Positions 24,708 to 33,493 of a DNA stretch of 64,000 nucleotides are shown piece after piece. This stretch comes from JAFAXD01 sp963760435 (lineage in GTDB: Bacteria; Pseudomonadota; Alphaproteobacteria; Rhizobiales; Xanthobacteraceae). The stretch's first letter is position 1. The number at the start of each line of letters is the position of its first letter. Under the pieces are notes generated by a model. It was not told where the DNA came from. It searched no databases and saw only the letters and a program-made list of their open reading frames with translations. Where the stretch lies: positions 62,001 through 126,000 of the forward strand of contig CAVXDE010000031.1 in the NCBI GenBank assembly GCA_963760435.1, read 5' to 3'. A program made the position numbers and the translations under genes.

Positions 24708-25378
24708 TCCCGGAAGATCCCCACGAACTCGATGTGATGGCCGGTGAGTACGTGTTGGGCGTGCTCGACCACGACACGGCTCGCGAGGTTGAGGCGGCGC
24801 GGGCGACCAATCCGGCGCTCAGCCGGGCCATCAGTTTCTGGGAAAGCCAGCTTCATCCGCTGACGGCGCTGGTCCCCCCGGCGGAGCCGCCGGCCGGCGG
24901 CTGGCAACGCATCGCCGAACGCCTGTGGCCGGAGAGATTCGGGTGGCGAAATTCGCTCGCCTTGTGGCGTTCGGTTGCGCTCGCGGCCGGTGCCGTGGCA
25001 GCGGCGCTCCTGGTTTACATCGTGCTCGCTCCGCCAACGGCTGGGCCAAACCTCGTGGCGTTTCTTCACGTTCCATCCGACCCGACCCCCGTCTGGCTGG
25101 CGACCGCGGGACGAGACGGCCTGACACTGCAGGCCGTCGGTAATCATCCGGCCCCGTCCGATCGCGACCTCCAGCTATGGACCATTCCGGCAAGCGGGGG
25201 GCGGCCCGAGCCGCTCGGCGTGATCTCCGCGTCCGGCCGCCTTGTCGTCCCCGGGCCCCCTGCGGGCGTAACGGCCGGCGCCACGCTTGCCATCAGCGTG
25301 GAGCCGAAGGGCGGCTCGCCGACCGGTCAGCCGACCGGTCCGGTTGCCTTCGTTGGCACGATCATCAGGGGCTCGTGA
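24704..25378 (+). CDS. RskA-family anti-sigma factor
   Basis: A 224-residue single-pass membrane anti-sigma factor. The cytoplasmic N-terminus has a zinc-finger-like helical region (AGEYVLGVLDHDTAREVEAA) without the classic HxxxCxxC. One membrane helix lies near residues 95-115 (SVALAAGAVAAALLVYIVLA), followed by the periplasmic RskA domain. It overlaps the sigma gene by 4 bases. In mycobacteria RskA holds SigK inactive. The same relation is inferred here. Confidence 0.9.
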   Translation: MIPEDPHELDVMAGEYVLGVLDHDTAREVEAARATNPALSRAISFWESQLHPLTALVPPAEPPAGGWQRIAERLWPERFGWRNSLALWRSVALAAGAVAAALLVYIVLAPPTAGPNLVAFLHVPSDPTPVWLATAGRDGLTLQAVGNHPAPSDRDLQLWTIPASGGRPEPLGVISASGRLVVPGPPAGVTAGATLAISVEPKGGSPTGQPTGPVAFVGTIIRGS

Positions 25379-25385
25379 GTCACGC

Positions 25386-25772
25386 TCAGCCACGCCGCTT
25401 CGCGGTGACTTCGATCTCAACCCGCATCTCGGGCCGCAGCAGACCCGCCACAACCAAAATCGCTGCGGCCGGTCGAATCTCGCGAAAAAACTGGCCGCAT
25501 ACGGCGAGCACGGCATCCGCATCCGCATGATCGACGATGTAGTAACGGGCGCGCACCACATCGGCGAGATCGAAGCCAGCCTCCGATAGGACCTGGGCAA
25601 TGGTCCGGAAACAGTTGCGCGTCTGCCCAGCAACGTCAGCCGGCATCTGCATGGTGGCATAGTCATAGCCGGTAGTGCCGGCCACAAAACAGAAATCGCC
25701 GTCGACGACCGCCCGGCTGTAGCCGGCGGTTGTTTCGAAGGGCGACCCGGTTGAGATCAGGCGACGCGGCAT
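25386..25772 (-). CDS. RidA/YjgF family protein
   Basis: A 128-residue member of the RidA superfamily. Core elements include VVDGDFCFVAGTTGYD near residue 23, TRNCFRTIAQVLSEAG near residue 52, and RPEMRVEIEVTAK at the C-terminus, whose Arg is usually needed for enamine/imine deaminase activity. Activity on a particular substrate cannot be claimed. ATG 25772 is preferred; the frame extends 11 residues further to 25805. It is convergent with the anti-sigma gene. Confidence 0.82.
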   Translation of the reverse strand: MPRRLISTGSPFETTAGYSRAVVDGDFCFVAGTTGYDYATMQMPADVAGQTRNCFRTIAQVLSEAGFDLADVVRARYYIVDHADADAVLAVCGQFFREIRPAAAILVVAGLLRPEMRVEIEVTAKRRG

Positions 25773-25918
25773 AAGGCTGACGAGCGTTTGATGCGGGAGC
25801 GGCACATAATGCCTTCCGGGAGCCAGAGGGCACCAGGAGTATAATTGATTTAAGGACGGCGTTTCGTTTTCAAGTTCCTATTGCGCCTGCAGCAGGCGGG
25901 TCTCGGAACATCAAATCT

Positions 25919-26968
25919 ATGAGCAAAGCCAACGCCGGCAATTTCTTTGAGGATTTTCGCGTGGGTCAAGTGATCCAGCACGCGACCCCGCGCACCGTGA
26001 CCGTTGGCGATGCTGCGCTCTACACCGCGCTCTATGGCACGCGCTTTGCCGTGCAATCGTCGGACGCCTTCGCCCAGGCAATCGGCTATCCGCTCGCGCC
26101 GATCGACGATCTCCTCGTCTTTCATGTGGTGTTCGGCAAGACGGTGCCCGACATCTCGCTCAACGCCGTCGCCAACCTGGGGTACGCGGACTGCCGCTTT
26201 CTCGCGGCGGTCTATCCGGGCGATACCTTGAGCGCCAGCTCCGAGGTGATCGGGCTGCGGGAGAACTCAAGCCGGAAAACCGGCGTGGTTTACGTGCGCT
26301 CCACCGGCACGAATCAGGACGGCGATAAGGTTCTGGAATACGTGCGCTGGGTCATGGTGAACAAGCGCGACCCTGAGGCCGCAGCTCCCGGCGACCACGT
26401 GCCAAATCTGCCGAAGGCCGTCGAACCGGGCGTGCTTGGCCGGGCTTGCCCGGCAATCGACATCAAGGCCTACGATACGGCGCTGGCCGGCAGTGGCGCG
26501 CGCTGGGGCGACTATGCGATCGGCGAAAAGATCGACCATGTCGACGGGATCACGGTGGAAGAGGCCGAGCACCAGCTGGCAACGCGGCTCTACCAAAACA
26601 CGGCGCGGGTGCATTTCAACCAGTTCACCGAGTCTCAAGGCCGGTTCGGCCGGCGACTGATTTATGGCGGCCATGTGATTTCGCTGGCGCGTGCGCTCTC
26701 CTTCAACGGGCTGGCCAACGCCTTCCACGTCTCAGCCATCAACGGCGGCCGACATGTGGCGCCGCTCTTTGCCGGATTGACCGTGTTTGCCTGGTCCGAA
26801 GTGCTCGACAAAGGGCTGCTGCCCGAGCGCGCCGACGTAGGGGCGCTGCGCTTGCGCACCATCGCCACCAAGGATCAATCCTGCGGCCAGTTCCCGCTGC
26901 GCGCCGGCGACAAGGATGATCCGGCCGTGATCCTCGACCTCGACTACTGGGTGCTGATGCCGAGATGA
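25919..26968 (+). CDS. MaoC-family double-hotdog hydratase, likely mesaconyl-CoA hydratase
   Basis: A 349-residue protein made of two tandem hotdog domains (about 1-165 and 185-349). The size, the FEDFRVGQVIQHATPRTVTVGDAALYTALYG N-terminus, and HVVFGKTVPDISLNAVANLGYAD are typical of mesaconyl-CoA hydratase (Mch/MeaC), which hydrates mesaconyl-C1-CoA to beta-methylmalyl-CoA in the ethylmalonyl-CoA pathway. An Mcl2-like gene lies 10 kb away. A general MaoC dehydratase is the alternative. It is convergent with a LysR gene. Confidence 0.75.
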   Translation: MSKANAGNFFEDFRVGQVIQHATPRTVTVGDAALYTALYGTRFAVQSSDAFAQAIGYPLAPIDDLLVFHVVFGKTVPDISLNAVANLGYADCRFLAAVYPGDTLSASSEVIGLRENSSRKTGVVYVRSTGTNQDGDKVLEYVRWVMVNKRDPEAAAPGDHVPNLPKAVEPGVLGRACPAIDIKAYDTALAGSGARWGDYAIGEKIDHVDGITVEEAEHQLATRLYQNTARVHFNQFTESQGRFGRRLIYGGHVISLARALSFNGLANAFHVSAINGGRHVAPLFAGLTVFAWSEVLDKGLLPERADVGALRLRTIATKDQSCGQFPLRAGDKDDPAVILDLDYWVLMPR

Positions 26969-26981
26969 TCGCGCGCGCCGC

Positions 26982-27878
26982 TCAAGGGTCGCCTTTTCCG
27001 GTTCGCAGATAATCCACCAGCTGCCGGGCGTAGTTGGGCAAATCCGTAAGATCGCGCACGCAGATCGTCAGCTCGCGCAGCGCCCAGGCGTCCTTGAGGG
27101 CCACGCTCACGATCGCCATCGTCCTCGCCGCCCGGCGAGCGGTGGTTTCTGGCACAATGCCGATACCGACATTGCTTTCGACCATGCGGCACACCGCATC
27201 AAAGCTGCGCAGCTGGATGCGCAGCCGCAGCGGTTTGCCGGCGCGCGCGGCCTTGTCGGCAAGGAAGCGCTGGATAGCACTGGCGCGGTCAAGCCCGACG
27301 AAATTCTGGTCGAGCACGTCGGCGAACGCGATCTCTCCGCGCTTAGCCAACGGGTGTCCGCGCGCGACCGCGAGCACGAACCGGTCCTTGCGGAACGGAA
27401 AGGTCGCGAGCGCGCCGGTGTCCACGGTGCCGGCCACAATGCCGATGTCGGCTACGCCTTCGGCAATCTGGCCGACGATCTCGTCGCTCAGGCGCTCTTC
27501 CAGCTCGACGCTGATCTGTGGATGCGCGGACAAAAACGCGCTCAGCGCTTCCGGCAGGAACTCGGCCAGCGCGTTGGTATTGGACAGAACGCGGATCTGT
27601 CCTGCGGATGCGCCCGCGAACGGGCTCAGGTCCTCGCGCAAGCGCTCGGTCTGCTGCAAGATCGTTCGTGCATGCGTGAGCAGTACGCGTCCGGCTTGCG
27701 TTGGGGTGACACCGAGCCGTCCGCGCGTGAGTAGGGGAGCGCCGATCGTATCTTCCAGATTGCGGATGCGCGTCGATGCGGCACCGAGCGCGAGATTTGC
27801 CTTGCGGGCTCCGCGGGTGATGCTCCCCGCATCCACGACCTGGCGGAACAGGTTGAGGTCGACGAGATCGAAATGCAT
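26982..27878 (-). CDS. LysR-family transcriptional regulator
   Basis: A 298-residue LTTR. The N-terminal winged HTH has DLNLFRQVVDAGSITRGARKANLALGAASTRIRNLE, followed by an effector-binding domain with two alpha/beta lobes from about residue 90. It starts 217 bases from the divergent sdhC start and runs convergent to the mesaconyl-CoA hydratase gene. Either could be a target, but I could not place a T-N11-A site with confidence. The ligand is unknown. Confidence 0.88.
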   Translation of the reverse strand: MHFDLVDLNLFRQVVDAGSITRGARKANLALGAASTRIRNLEDTIGAPLLTRGRLGVTPTQAGRVLLTHARTILQQTERLREDLSPFAGASAGQIRVLSNTNALAEFLPEALSAFLSAHPQISVELEERLSDEIVGQIAEGVADIGIVAGTVDTGALATFPFRKDRFVLAVARGHPLAKRGEIAFADVLDQNFVGLDRASAIQRFLADKAARAGKPLRLRIQLRSFDAVCRMVESNVGIGIVPETTARRAARTMAIVSVALKDAWALRELTICVRDLTDLPNYARQLVDYLRTGKGDP

Positions 27879-28095
27879 GGCGTTCCTTCGCCGAACACGA
27901 AGGCACCCTACGCAACATGCTCATTGTGATCGGCCGTCCGGGAACCTAATCTTTCGTCACCGGCGAAACAAGGCGGTTTGGGTGAGGGGTGCGCGAGGGG
28001 CGGCCCGGAACCTGCAGGCAGCATTCGCCTGAGTGGTTCTTGTTGCGACGCCCACTGCGCATTGGTTAGGAACTGACCCGTTTCGGAGAAAAAAG

Positions 28096-28512
28096 ATGGC
28101 AAATGCCAAGACGCCGTCAGACCTGACCCGCCCGCTTTCGCCTCACCTGCAAATCTACCGGCCGATGCTGACGATGATGATGTCGATCGTGCATCGCATC
28201 ACGGGTGGCGCACTTTATGTCGGCACCCTTTTGCTGGCCTGGTGGCTGCTGGCGATCGCCTCCGGGCCCAGCGCCTACGCTACGTTCCAGGCGGTCGCGG
28301 GAAGCTTCATCGGCCGGCTCGTGCTGTTCGGCTATACCTGGGCCTTGCTGCATCACATGCTGGGCGGCCTACGTCACCTGATCTGGGATACCGGACACGG
28401 TTTTGGTCCGGCGGAGCGCGAGTGGATGGCACGGGCCACCTTGTTCGGCTCGATCACGCTCACGTTGCTGCTGTGGATTTTCATGTACGTGATGACAGGG
28501 GGCCTGCGATGA
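28096..28512 (+). CDS. sdhC: Succinate dehydrogenase cytochrome b556 subunit
   Basis: A 138-residue three-helix membrane anchor of complex II. RPLSPHLQIYRPMLTMMMSIVHRITGGAL near residue 10 holds the quinone-site Ser/Arg, and LLHHMLGGLRHLIWDTGHGF near residue 87 carries the heme-ligand His. The start is ATG 28096 after a purine-rich ggagaaaaaag. It overlaps sdhD by 4 bases and leads the CDAB order. Confidence 0.96.
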   Translation: MANAKTPSDLTRPLSPHLQIYRPMLTMMMSIVHRITGGALYVGTLLLAWWLLAIASGPSAYATFQAVAGSFIGRLVLFGYTWALLHHMLGGLRHLIWDTGHGFGPAEREWMARATLFGSITLTLLLWIFMYVMTGGLR

Positions 28513-28892
28513 AATCGATGCGTACGCCATTGGGACGCGTTCACGGCCTTGGCTCAGCCAAGGCCGGAACCGAGGCGTTCTGGCATCAGCGTCTCACCGC
28601 GATTGCCAATATCCCGCTGATCATTGCCGGCGTCGTGATCGTGATTTCGCTCGTCGGCCGCAATCATGCGGCCGCGGTGCAGATCCTCGGTTCTCCGGTG
28701 ATCGCGATCGTGATGCTGCTGTTCATCCTATCGGTCACGTACCACATGCGGATCGGCATGCAGGTGATCATCGAGGACTATGTGCACGAGGAAAAAAGCA
28801 AGCTCGCACTCATCGTGCTCAACACGTTCTATGCGATTGGGATCGCGCTGGCGTCCGCATTCGCCATTTTGAAACTCGCGTTCGGAGTCTGA
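28509..28892 (+). CDS. sdhD: Succinate dehydrogenase hydrophobic membrane anchor subunit
   Basis: A 127-residue three-helix subunit of complex II. PLGRVHGLGSAKAGTEAFWHQRLTAIAN at the N-terminus is typical of alphaproteobacterial SdhD, and TYHMRIGMQVIIEDYVHEE in the third quarter holds the second heme-ligand His and the quinone-site Tyr. ATG 28509 overlaps the sdhC stop (ATGA). Confidence 0.95.
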   Translation: MKSMRTPLGRVHGLGSAKAGTEAFWHQRLTAIANIPLIIAGVVIVISLVGRNHAAAVQILGSPVIAIVMLLFILSVTYHMRIGMQVIIEDYVHEEKSKLALIVLNTFYAIGIALASAFAILKLAFGV

Positions 28893-28896
28893 AACC

Positions 28897-30726
28897 ATGT
28901 CTGCGAACGGAAATGGAGCGCCCGCGGTTAACGGCCGCGCCTACCCGATCGAGGATCACGCCTATGACGTGGTCGTCATCGGTGCCGGCGGCTCGGGCTT
29001 GCGGGCGACCGTGGGGTGTAGCGAGGCGGGCCTGAAGACGGCCTGTATCACCAAAGTGTTTCCGACTCGCTCGCACACCGTCGCCGCGCAAGGCGGCATT
29101 GCCGCGGCGCTCGGCAACATGAGCGACGACGACTGGCGCTGGCATATGTACGACACGGTCAAGGGCTCCGATTGGCTCGGCGACCAGGACGCAATCGAGT
29201 ACATGTGCCGCCACGCGCCGGCGGCGGTCTACGAGCTCGAGCACTGGGGACTGCCGTTCTCCCGTCGCGAGGAAGACGGCAAGATCTATCAGCGTCCGTT
29301 CGGTGGCATGACCACCCATTACGGCAAGGGCACCGCGCAACGCACCTGCGCCGCCGCGGACCGGACCGGCCACGCCATGCTGCACACGCTCTACGGCGCG
29401 GCGCTCAAGCACAAGGCCGAGTTCTTCATCGAATATTTCGCTATCGATCTCATCATGGATGACGACGGCCGCTGCCGCGGCGTCGTTGCGCTCAAGCTCG
29501 ACGATGGAACCATTCATCGCTTCAGCGCTCACATGACGATCATCGCGACCGGCGGTTACGGCCGCGCGTATCTGTCCTGCACCGGCGCGCACACGCAGAC
29601 CGGCGACGGCAATGCCATGGTTCTGCGCGCGGGGCTGCCGCTGCAGGACATGGAGTTCGTGCAGTTCCACCCGACGGGCATCTACAGCGCCGGCTGCCTG
29701 ATCACCGAAGGCTCGCGCGGCGAGGGCGGTTATCTGGTCAATTCCGAGGGCGAGCGCTTCATGGAGCGCTACGCGCCCTCAGCCAAGGACCTCGCGTCGC
29801 GTGACGTGGTGTCTCGCGCCATGACCATCGAGATCCGCGAGGGGCGCGGCGTCGGATCCAAGAAGGATCATATCTTCCTGCATCTCGATCACCTCGACCC
29901 CAAGATCCTGCACGAACGGCTGCCCGGTATTTCCGAGAGTGCGCGTATTTTTGCCGGCGTGGATGTGACGCGCGAGCCGATCCCGGTATTGCCGACCGTG
30001 CACTACAACATGGGCGGAATTGCCACGAACTATCATGGCGAGGCGGTCATCAACAAAAACGGCAATGTCGATTACATCGTACCTGGGCTGATGGCGCTGG
30101 GCGAAGCGGCGTGCGTGTCGGTGCATGGCGCCAACCGGCTTGGCTCCAACTCGCTGATCGATCTCGTCGTGTTTGGTCGCGCCGCGGCGCTGCGTTGCGC
30201 CGAGCTGATCCAGCCCGATGAGAAACACAGCGATCTGCCTAAGGATTCGGCGGAGCGGTCGCTCTCGCGTCTGGACAAGTTCCGGCACGCCAACGGTTCG
30301 ACGGCGACCGCCGAATTGCGCGCCCGCATGCAGACGGTGATGCAGACCAACTGCGCCGTGTTCCGTACCGGCGAGATTCTGCAAGAGGGCTCCAAACTCA
30401 TCCACGACGTGATGGCGGGTGTCTCGGATGTCCGCGTGTTTGATCGATCGCTGGTCTGGAACACGGACCTGGTAGAGACGTTGGAATTCGACAACCTGAT
30501 CGTCCAGGCGGTTGTCACGATGGATTCGGCCGGCAACCGCACCGAAAGCCGGGGTGCGCATGCGCGTGAGGATCATCCTGATCGTGATGACAAGGAGTGG
30601 ATGAAACACACGCTCGCCTGGCTCGACGTCAAGACTGGCAAGGTTTCGTTCGACTATCGGCCAGTGCACGCCTACACGATGACAAACGAAGTCCAGTACG
30701 TCGAACCGAAGGCTCGGGTGTATTGA
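28897..30726 (+). CDS. sdhA: Succinate dehydrogenase flavoprotein subunit
   Basis: A 609-residue catalytic subunit oxidising succinate to fumarate. The FAD dinucleotide fold VVVIGAGGSGLRAT near residue 25, the covalent-FAD His in RSHTVAAQGGIAAALGN, the active-site QFHPTGIYSAGCLITEGSRGEGG near residue 250, and HGANRLGSNSLIDLVVFGRAA near residue 410 are all present. It begins 4 bases after sdhD. Confidence 0.98.
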   Translation: MSANGNGAPAVNGRAYPIEDHAYDVVVIGAGGSGLRATVGCSEAGLKTACITKVFPTRSHTVAAQGGIAAALGNMSDDDWRWHMYDTVKGSDWLGDQDAIEYMCRHAPAAVYELEHWGLPFSRREEDGKIYQRPFGGMTTHYGKGTAQRTCAAADRTGHAMLHTLYGAALKHKAEFFIEYFAIDLIMDDDGRCRGVVALKLDDGTIHRFSAHMTIIATGGYGRAYLSCTGAHTQTGDGNAMVLRAGLPLQDMEFVQFHPTGIYSAGCLITEGSRGEGGYLVNSEGERFMERYAPSAKDLASRDVVSRAMTIEIREGRGVGSKKDHIFLHLDHLDPKILHERLPGISESARIFAGVDVTREPIPVLPTVHYNMGGIATNYHGEAVINKNGNVDYIVPGLMALGEAACVSVHGANRLGSNSLIDLVVFGRAAALRCAELIQPDEKHSDLPKDSAERSLSRLDKFRHANGSTATAELRARMQTVMQTNCAVFRTGEILQEGSKLIHDVMAGVSDVRVFDRSLVWNTDLVETLEFDNLIVQAVVTMDSAGNRTESRGAHAREDHPDRDDKEWMKHTLAWLDVKTGKVSFDYRPVHAYTMTNEVQYVEPKARVY

Positions 30727-30759
30727 GCGCGGTCAATCCCATTCAGGCATAGAACAACC

Positions 30760-31548
30760 ATGGTCCAATTCACGCTGCCGAGAAACTCCAAAGTTGTTGA
30801 AGGGCAAACCTGGTCGCTCAAGCACAAGGCGCCCGGCAACAAGGGCACGCGGGACTACCGCGTTTATCGCTTCGATCCCGACAGCGGCACCAATCCGAGG
30901 ATGGACAACTATACGGTCGACCTCGACGATTGCGGGCCGATGGTTCTGGACGCGCTGATCTGGATCAAGAACAAGATCGATCCGACGCTGACGTTCCGCC
31001 GCTCCTGCCGGGAGGGCGTGTGCGGCTCCTGCGCCATGAACATCGATGGCACCAACACGCTCGCCTGCACCAAGGACATGGCCGACGTGTCCGGCACGAT
31101 CCGGATCTATCCGTTGCCGCACCAGCCGGTCGTCAAGGACCTGGTCCCCGATCTCACCAACTTCTACGCACAGCACGCATCGGTCGAGCCATGGCTCAAG
31201 ACCGAGAGCGCGACCCCGCAGAAAGAGTGGCGGCAGAGCCACGAGGAGCGCGTCAAGCTCGACGGGCTTTATGAGTGCATCCTGTGCGCCTGCTGCTCGA
31301 CTGCGTGTCCGAGCTATTGGTGGAACTCCGATCGCTTCCTCGGCCCGGCGGCGCTGTTGCAGGCGACGCGCTGGCTTGAGGATTCGCGCGACGAAAACAG
31401 CGGTGAGCGGCTGGATAATCTGGAGGATCCGTTCCGGATCTACCGCTGCCACACGATCATGAATTGCGCCAAAGCGTGCCCCAAGAGCCTCAATCCGGCT
31501 AAGGCGATTGCCGATACCAAGCGCAAGCTCGTCGAGCGGCAGGTGTAA
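30760..31548 (+). CDS. sdhB: Succinate dehydrogenase iron-sulfur subunit
   Basis: A 262-residue subunit carrying the 2Fe-2S, 4Fe-4S and 3Fe-4S clusters. SCREGVCGSCAMNIDG near residue 79 binds the 2Fe-2S cluster. CILCACCSTACPSYWWN near residue 174 and CHTIMNCAKACPKSLNPAKAI near residue 228 bind the other two. It completes sdhCDAB; the 33-base gap after sdhA contains no terminator. Confidence 0.98.
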   Translation: MVQFTLPRNSKVVEGQTWSLKHKAPGNKGTRDYRVYRFDPDSGTNPRMDNYTVDLDDCGPMVLDALIWIKNKIDPTLTFRRSCREGVCGSCAMNIDGTNTLACTKDMADVSGTIRIYPLPHQPVVKDLVPDLTNFYAQHASVEPWLKTESATPQKEWRQSHEERVKLDGLYECILCACCSTACPSYWWNSDRFLGPAALLQATRWLEDSRDENSGERLDNLEDPFRIYRCHTIMNCAKACPKSLNPAKAIADTKRKLVERQV

Positions 31549-31584
31549 GGGTCCTCGCACGCGGCGGTCCAGGCGAGGTCGGTC

Positions 31585-31974
31585 GTGATCGACCATATCG
31601 GATTTCCGGTCTCGGATTACGAGCGGGCGAAGGCATTCTATGCGGCCGCGCTGGCGCCGCTCGGTTACACGCTGATCATGGAGGTCGGCGCCGACAAGAC
31701 CGAGAGCGCTGCTCCGGCCGCCGGCTTCGGCGCGAATGGCAAGCCCGATTTCTGGATTGGCAGCGAGGGCGGGATTAATCGACCGCTGCACGTCGCGATC
31801 GTTGCCAACGACCGTGCCACCGTCGATGCCTTCTATGCGGCCGCGCTCGCCGCGGGCGGCCGCGACAACGGATCTCCCGGACTGCGTCCGCACTATCACC
31901 CACATTACTATGGCGCATTCGTCCTCGACCTGGACGGGCACAACATCGAGGCGGTGTGTCACACCCCCGCGTGA
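31585..31974 (+). CDS. VOC (glyoxalase-like) family protein
   Basis: A 129-residue single-domain vicinal-oxygen-chelate protein: MIDHIGFPVSDYERAKAFYAAALAPLGYT at the N-terminus (first metal His), HVAIVANDRATVDAFYAAALAAGG in the second half, and YYGAFVLDLDGHNIEAVCH at the C-terminus with a Glu metal ligand. The start is GTG 31585. It follows sdhB by 36 bases on the same strand and may ride on its transcript. The substrate is unknown. Confidence 0.83.
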   Translation: MIDHIGFPVSDYERAKAFYAAALAPLGYTLIMEVGADKTESAAPAAGFGANGKPDFWIGSEGGINRPLHVAIVANDRATVDAFYAAALAAGGRDNGSPGLRPHYHPHYYGAFVLDLDGHNIEAVCHTPA

Positions 31975-32227
31975 GCTGGCGCGTGCTGCCTACTGTCCCG
32001 CTCCCCGGTTTGGGATAGTGAACGAGTGCAGATTTTTCGCTTCCTCTCTGTCCAGCAGCAATTGTAGGCTCGGCCGCACAGGGGGAACTGTCGCACCCTC
32101 ATTAACCACGTCCTATAAGTTTCGGTGTGCAGTGCAAAATTTCGATCCGTGCGGGAGTACAGCAAGGGTGGGCCGAATGCCGCAAAGGCTCGCGTTCGCA
32201 CAGGACATCTGGTAGGCACGCGAGCTG

Positions 32228-33325
32228 ATGTTGCAGCGAAGACGAGATGATCGCAGCCGGGCTGAAACCATTGCAGCCGACCCTGGCTGCTTGATGGATC
32301 GCCTGCGCGTTGCGGCCCAGGCTATCGATGACAACATCGGCTGGCACAGGATCGGGGTGGTGCTCAGTGTGTGCATCATCGCGATTGCGTGCTTCGTGCT
32401 GTTTCGGACGTTGCGCGACATCGACCTGCGCGAGGTGCTCAGCGCCATCGAAACCACGCGACCGCGCAACATACTGATTGCTGCGTTGTTTGTTGCTGCC
32501 GGTTATTTCACGCTGACGTTTTATGATCTGTTCGCCTTGGGCAACATTGGCAAAGCGCACATCGGTTATCGCATTGCCGCCATGGCGGGCTTCACCAGCT
32601 ACGCTGTCGGCCACAATATCGGCGCCAGTGCTTTCACCGGCGGCGCCGTGCGCTATCGCATCTACTCGTTACATGGCTTGTCCGCCGTTGATGTCGCCAA
32701 GCTCTGCTTCATCACCGGCCTGACGTTTTGGCTGGGCAACGCAACGGTGCTCGGGCTCGGCATTCTGTACACGCCGCGTTCGGCCAGTGCGATCGATCAG
32801 CTGCCGATCTGGTTCAATCGTACGGCGGCGGTGGTGACGCTCGCAGTGTTGATGGCCTACGTGGCCTGGGTTTGGAAAACGCCGCGGCGCGTCGGTCACA
32901 GCACCTGGGAAGTGACCTTGCCGAATGGACGTCTGACGCTGCTGCAGATCGGCATCGGTGTCATGGATCTCGCTTGCTGCGCACTTGCCATGTACATGCT
33001 GCTGCCCAGCGAGCCATATTTCGGTTTTGTCGAGCTGGCGGTCATTTTTGTCTCGGCAACTCTGCTTGGCTTTGCCAGCCACTCTCCCGGTGGGCTCGGC
33101 GTATTCGACGCAGCCATGCTGGTTGCCCTCTGGCAGTATGATAAAGAGGATCTGCTCGCGGGTTTGTTGCTGTTTCGACTTCTCTACTACATCGTGCCCT
33201 TCGCGATCGCGCTTGCCATTCTGGGAATCCGCGAGCTCTGGCTAGGCTGGAAACGTCAAAACATCCGTCCGGTCGGCGGCCTCACGCCCGACCGTCATAA
33301 TAGAAGCGGTCAGGATGTAGTCTAA
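32228..33325 (+). CDS. YbhN/UPF0104-family membrane protein (lysylphosphatidylglycerol synthase-like)
   Basis: A 365-residue polytopic protein with about eight helices. The family region has AGFTSYAVGHNIGASAFTGGAVRYRIY near residue 118 and GFASHSPGGLGVFDAAML near residue 284, as in the membrane half of MprF-type proteins, but the aminoacyltransferase domain is absent. Such YbhN-like proteins are of uncertain function; some act in lipid movement. ATG 32228 is used, and ATG 32294 is an alternative start just before the first conserved part. The 253 bases upstream hold no gene. Confidence 0.75.
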   Translation: MLQRRRDDRSRAETIAADPGCLMDRLRVAAQAIDDNIGWHRIGVVLSVCIIAIACFVLFRTLRDIDLREVLSAIETTRPRNILIAALFVAAGYFTLTFYDLFALGNIGKAHIGYRIAAMAGFTSYAVGHNIGASAFTGGAVRYRIYSLHGLSAVDVAKLCFITGLTFWLGNATVLGLGILYTPRSASAIDQLPIWFNRTAAVVTLAVLMAYVAWVWKTPRRVGHSTWEVTLPNGRLTLLQIGIGVMDLACCALAMYMLLPSEPYFGFVELAVIFVSATLLGFASHSPGGLGVFDAAMLVALWQYDKEDLLAGLLLFRLLYYIVPFAIALAILGIRELWLGWKRQNIRPVGGLTPDRHNRSGQDVV

Positions 33326-33493
33326 AAAGTTCCGCTTTCGGTCCTCCGCCCCTTGTTTTTTTCATGTATTTGGCCGACAGGCTGTTCGCCCTCGGATCCG
33401 TTAGTGCCCTGTTTCCGAAGTTTGTGACAGCTCGCGGCACTTGCGGCAGGTGACGCAGGAACGCCAAATCGGCGGCACTAGTGGGGTTGTCCC

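Noticed and set aside
33326..33493. PHO box upstream of phoR
   Set aside because: Only one half-site (CTGTCAC on the minus strand near 33430) is visible; the second half does not match.
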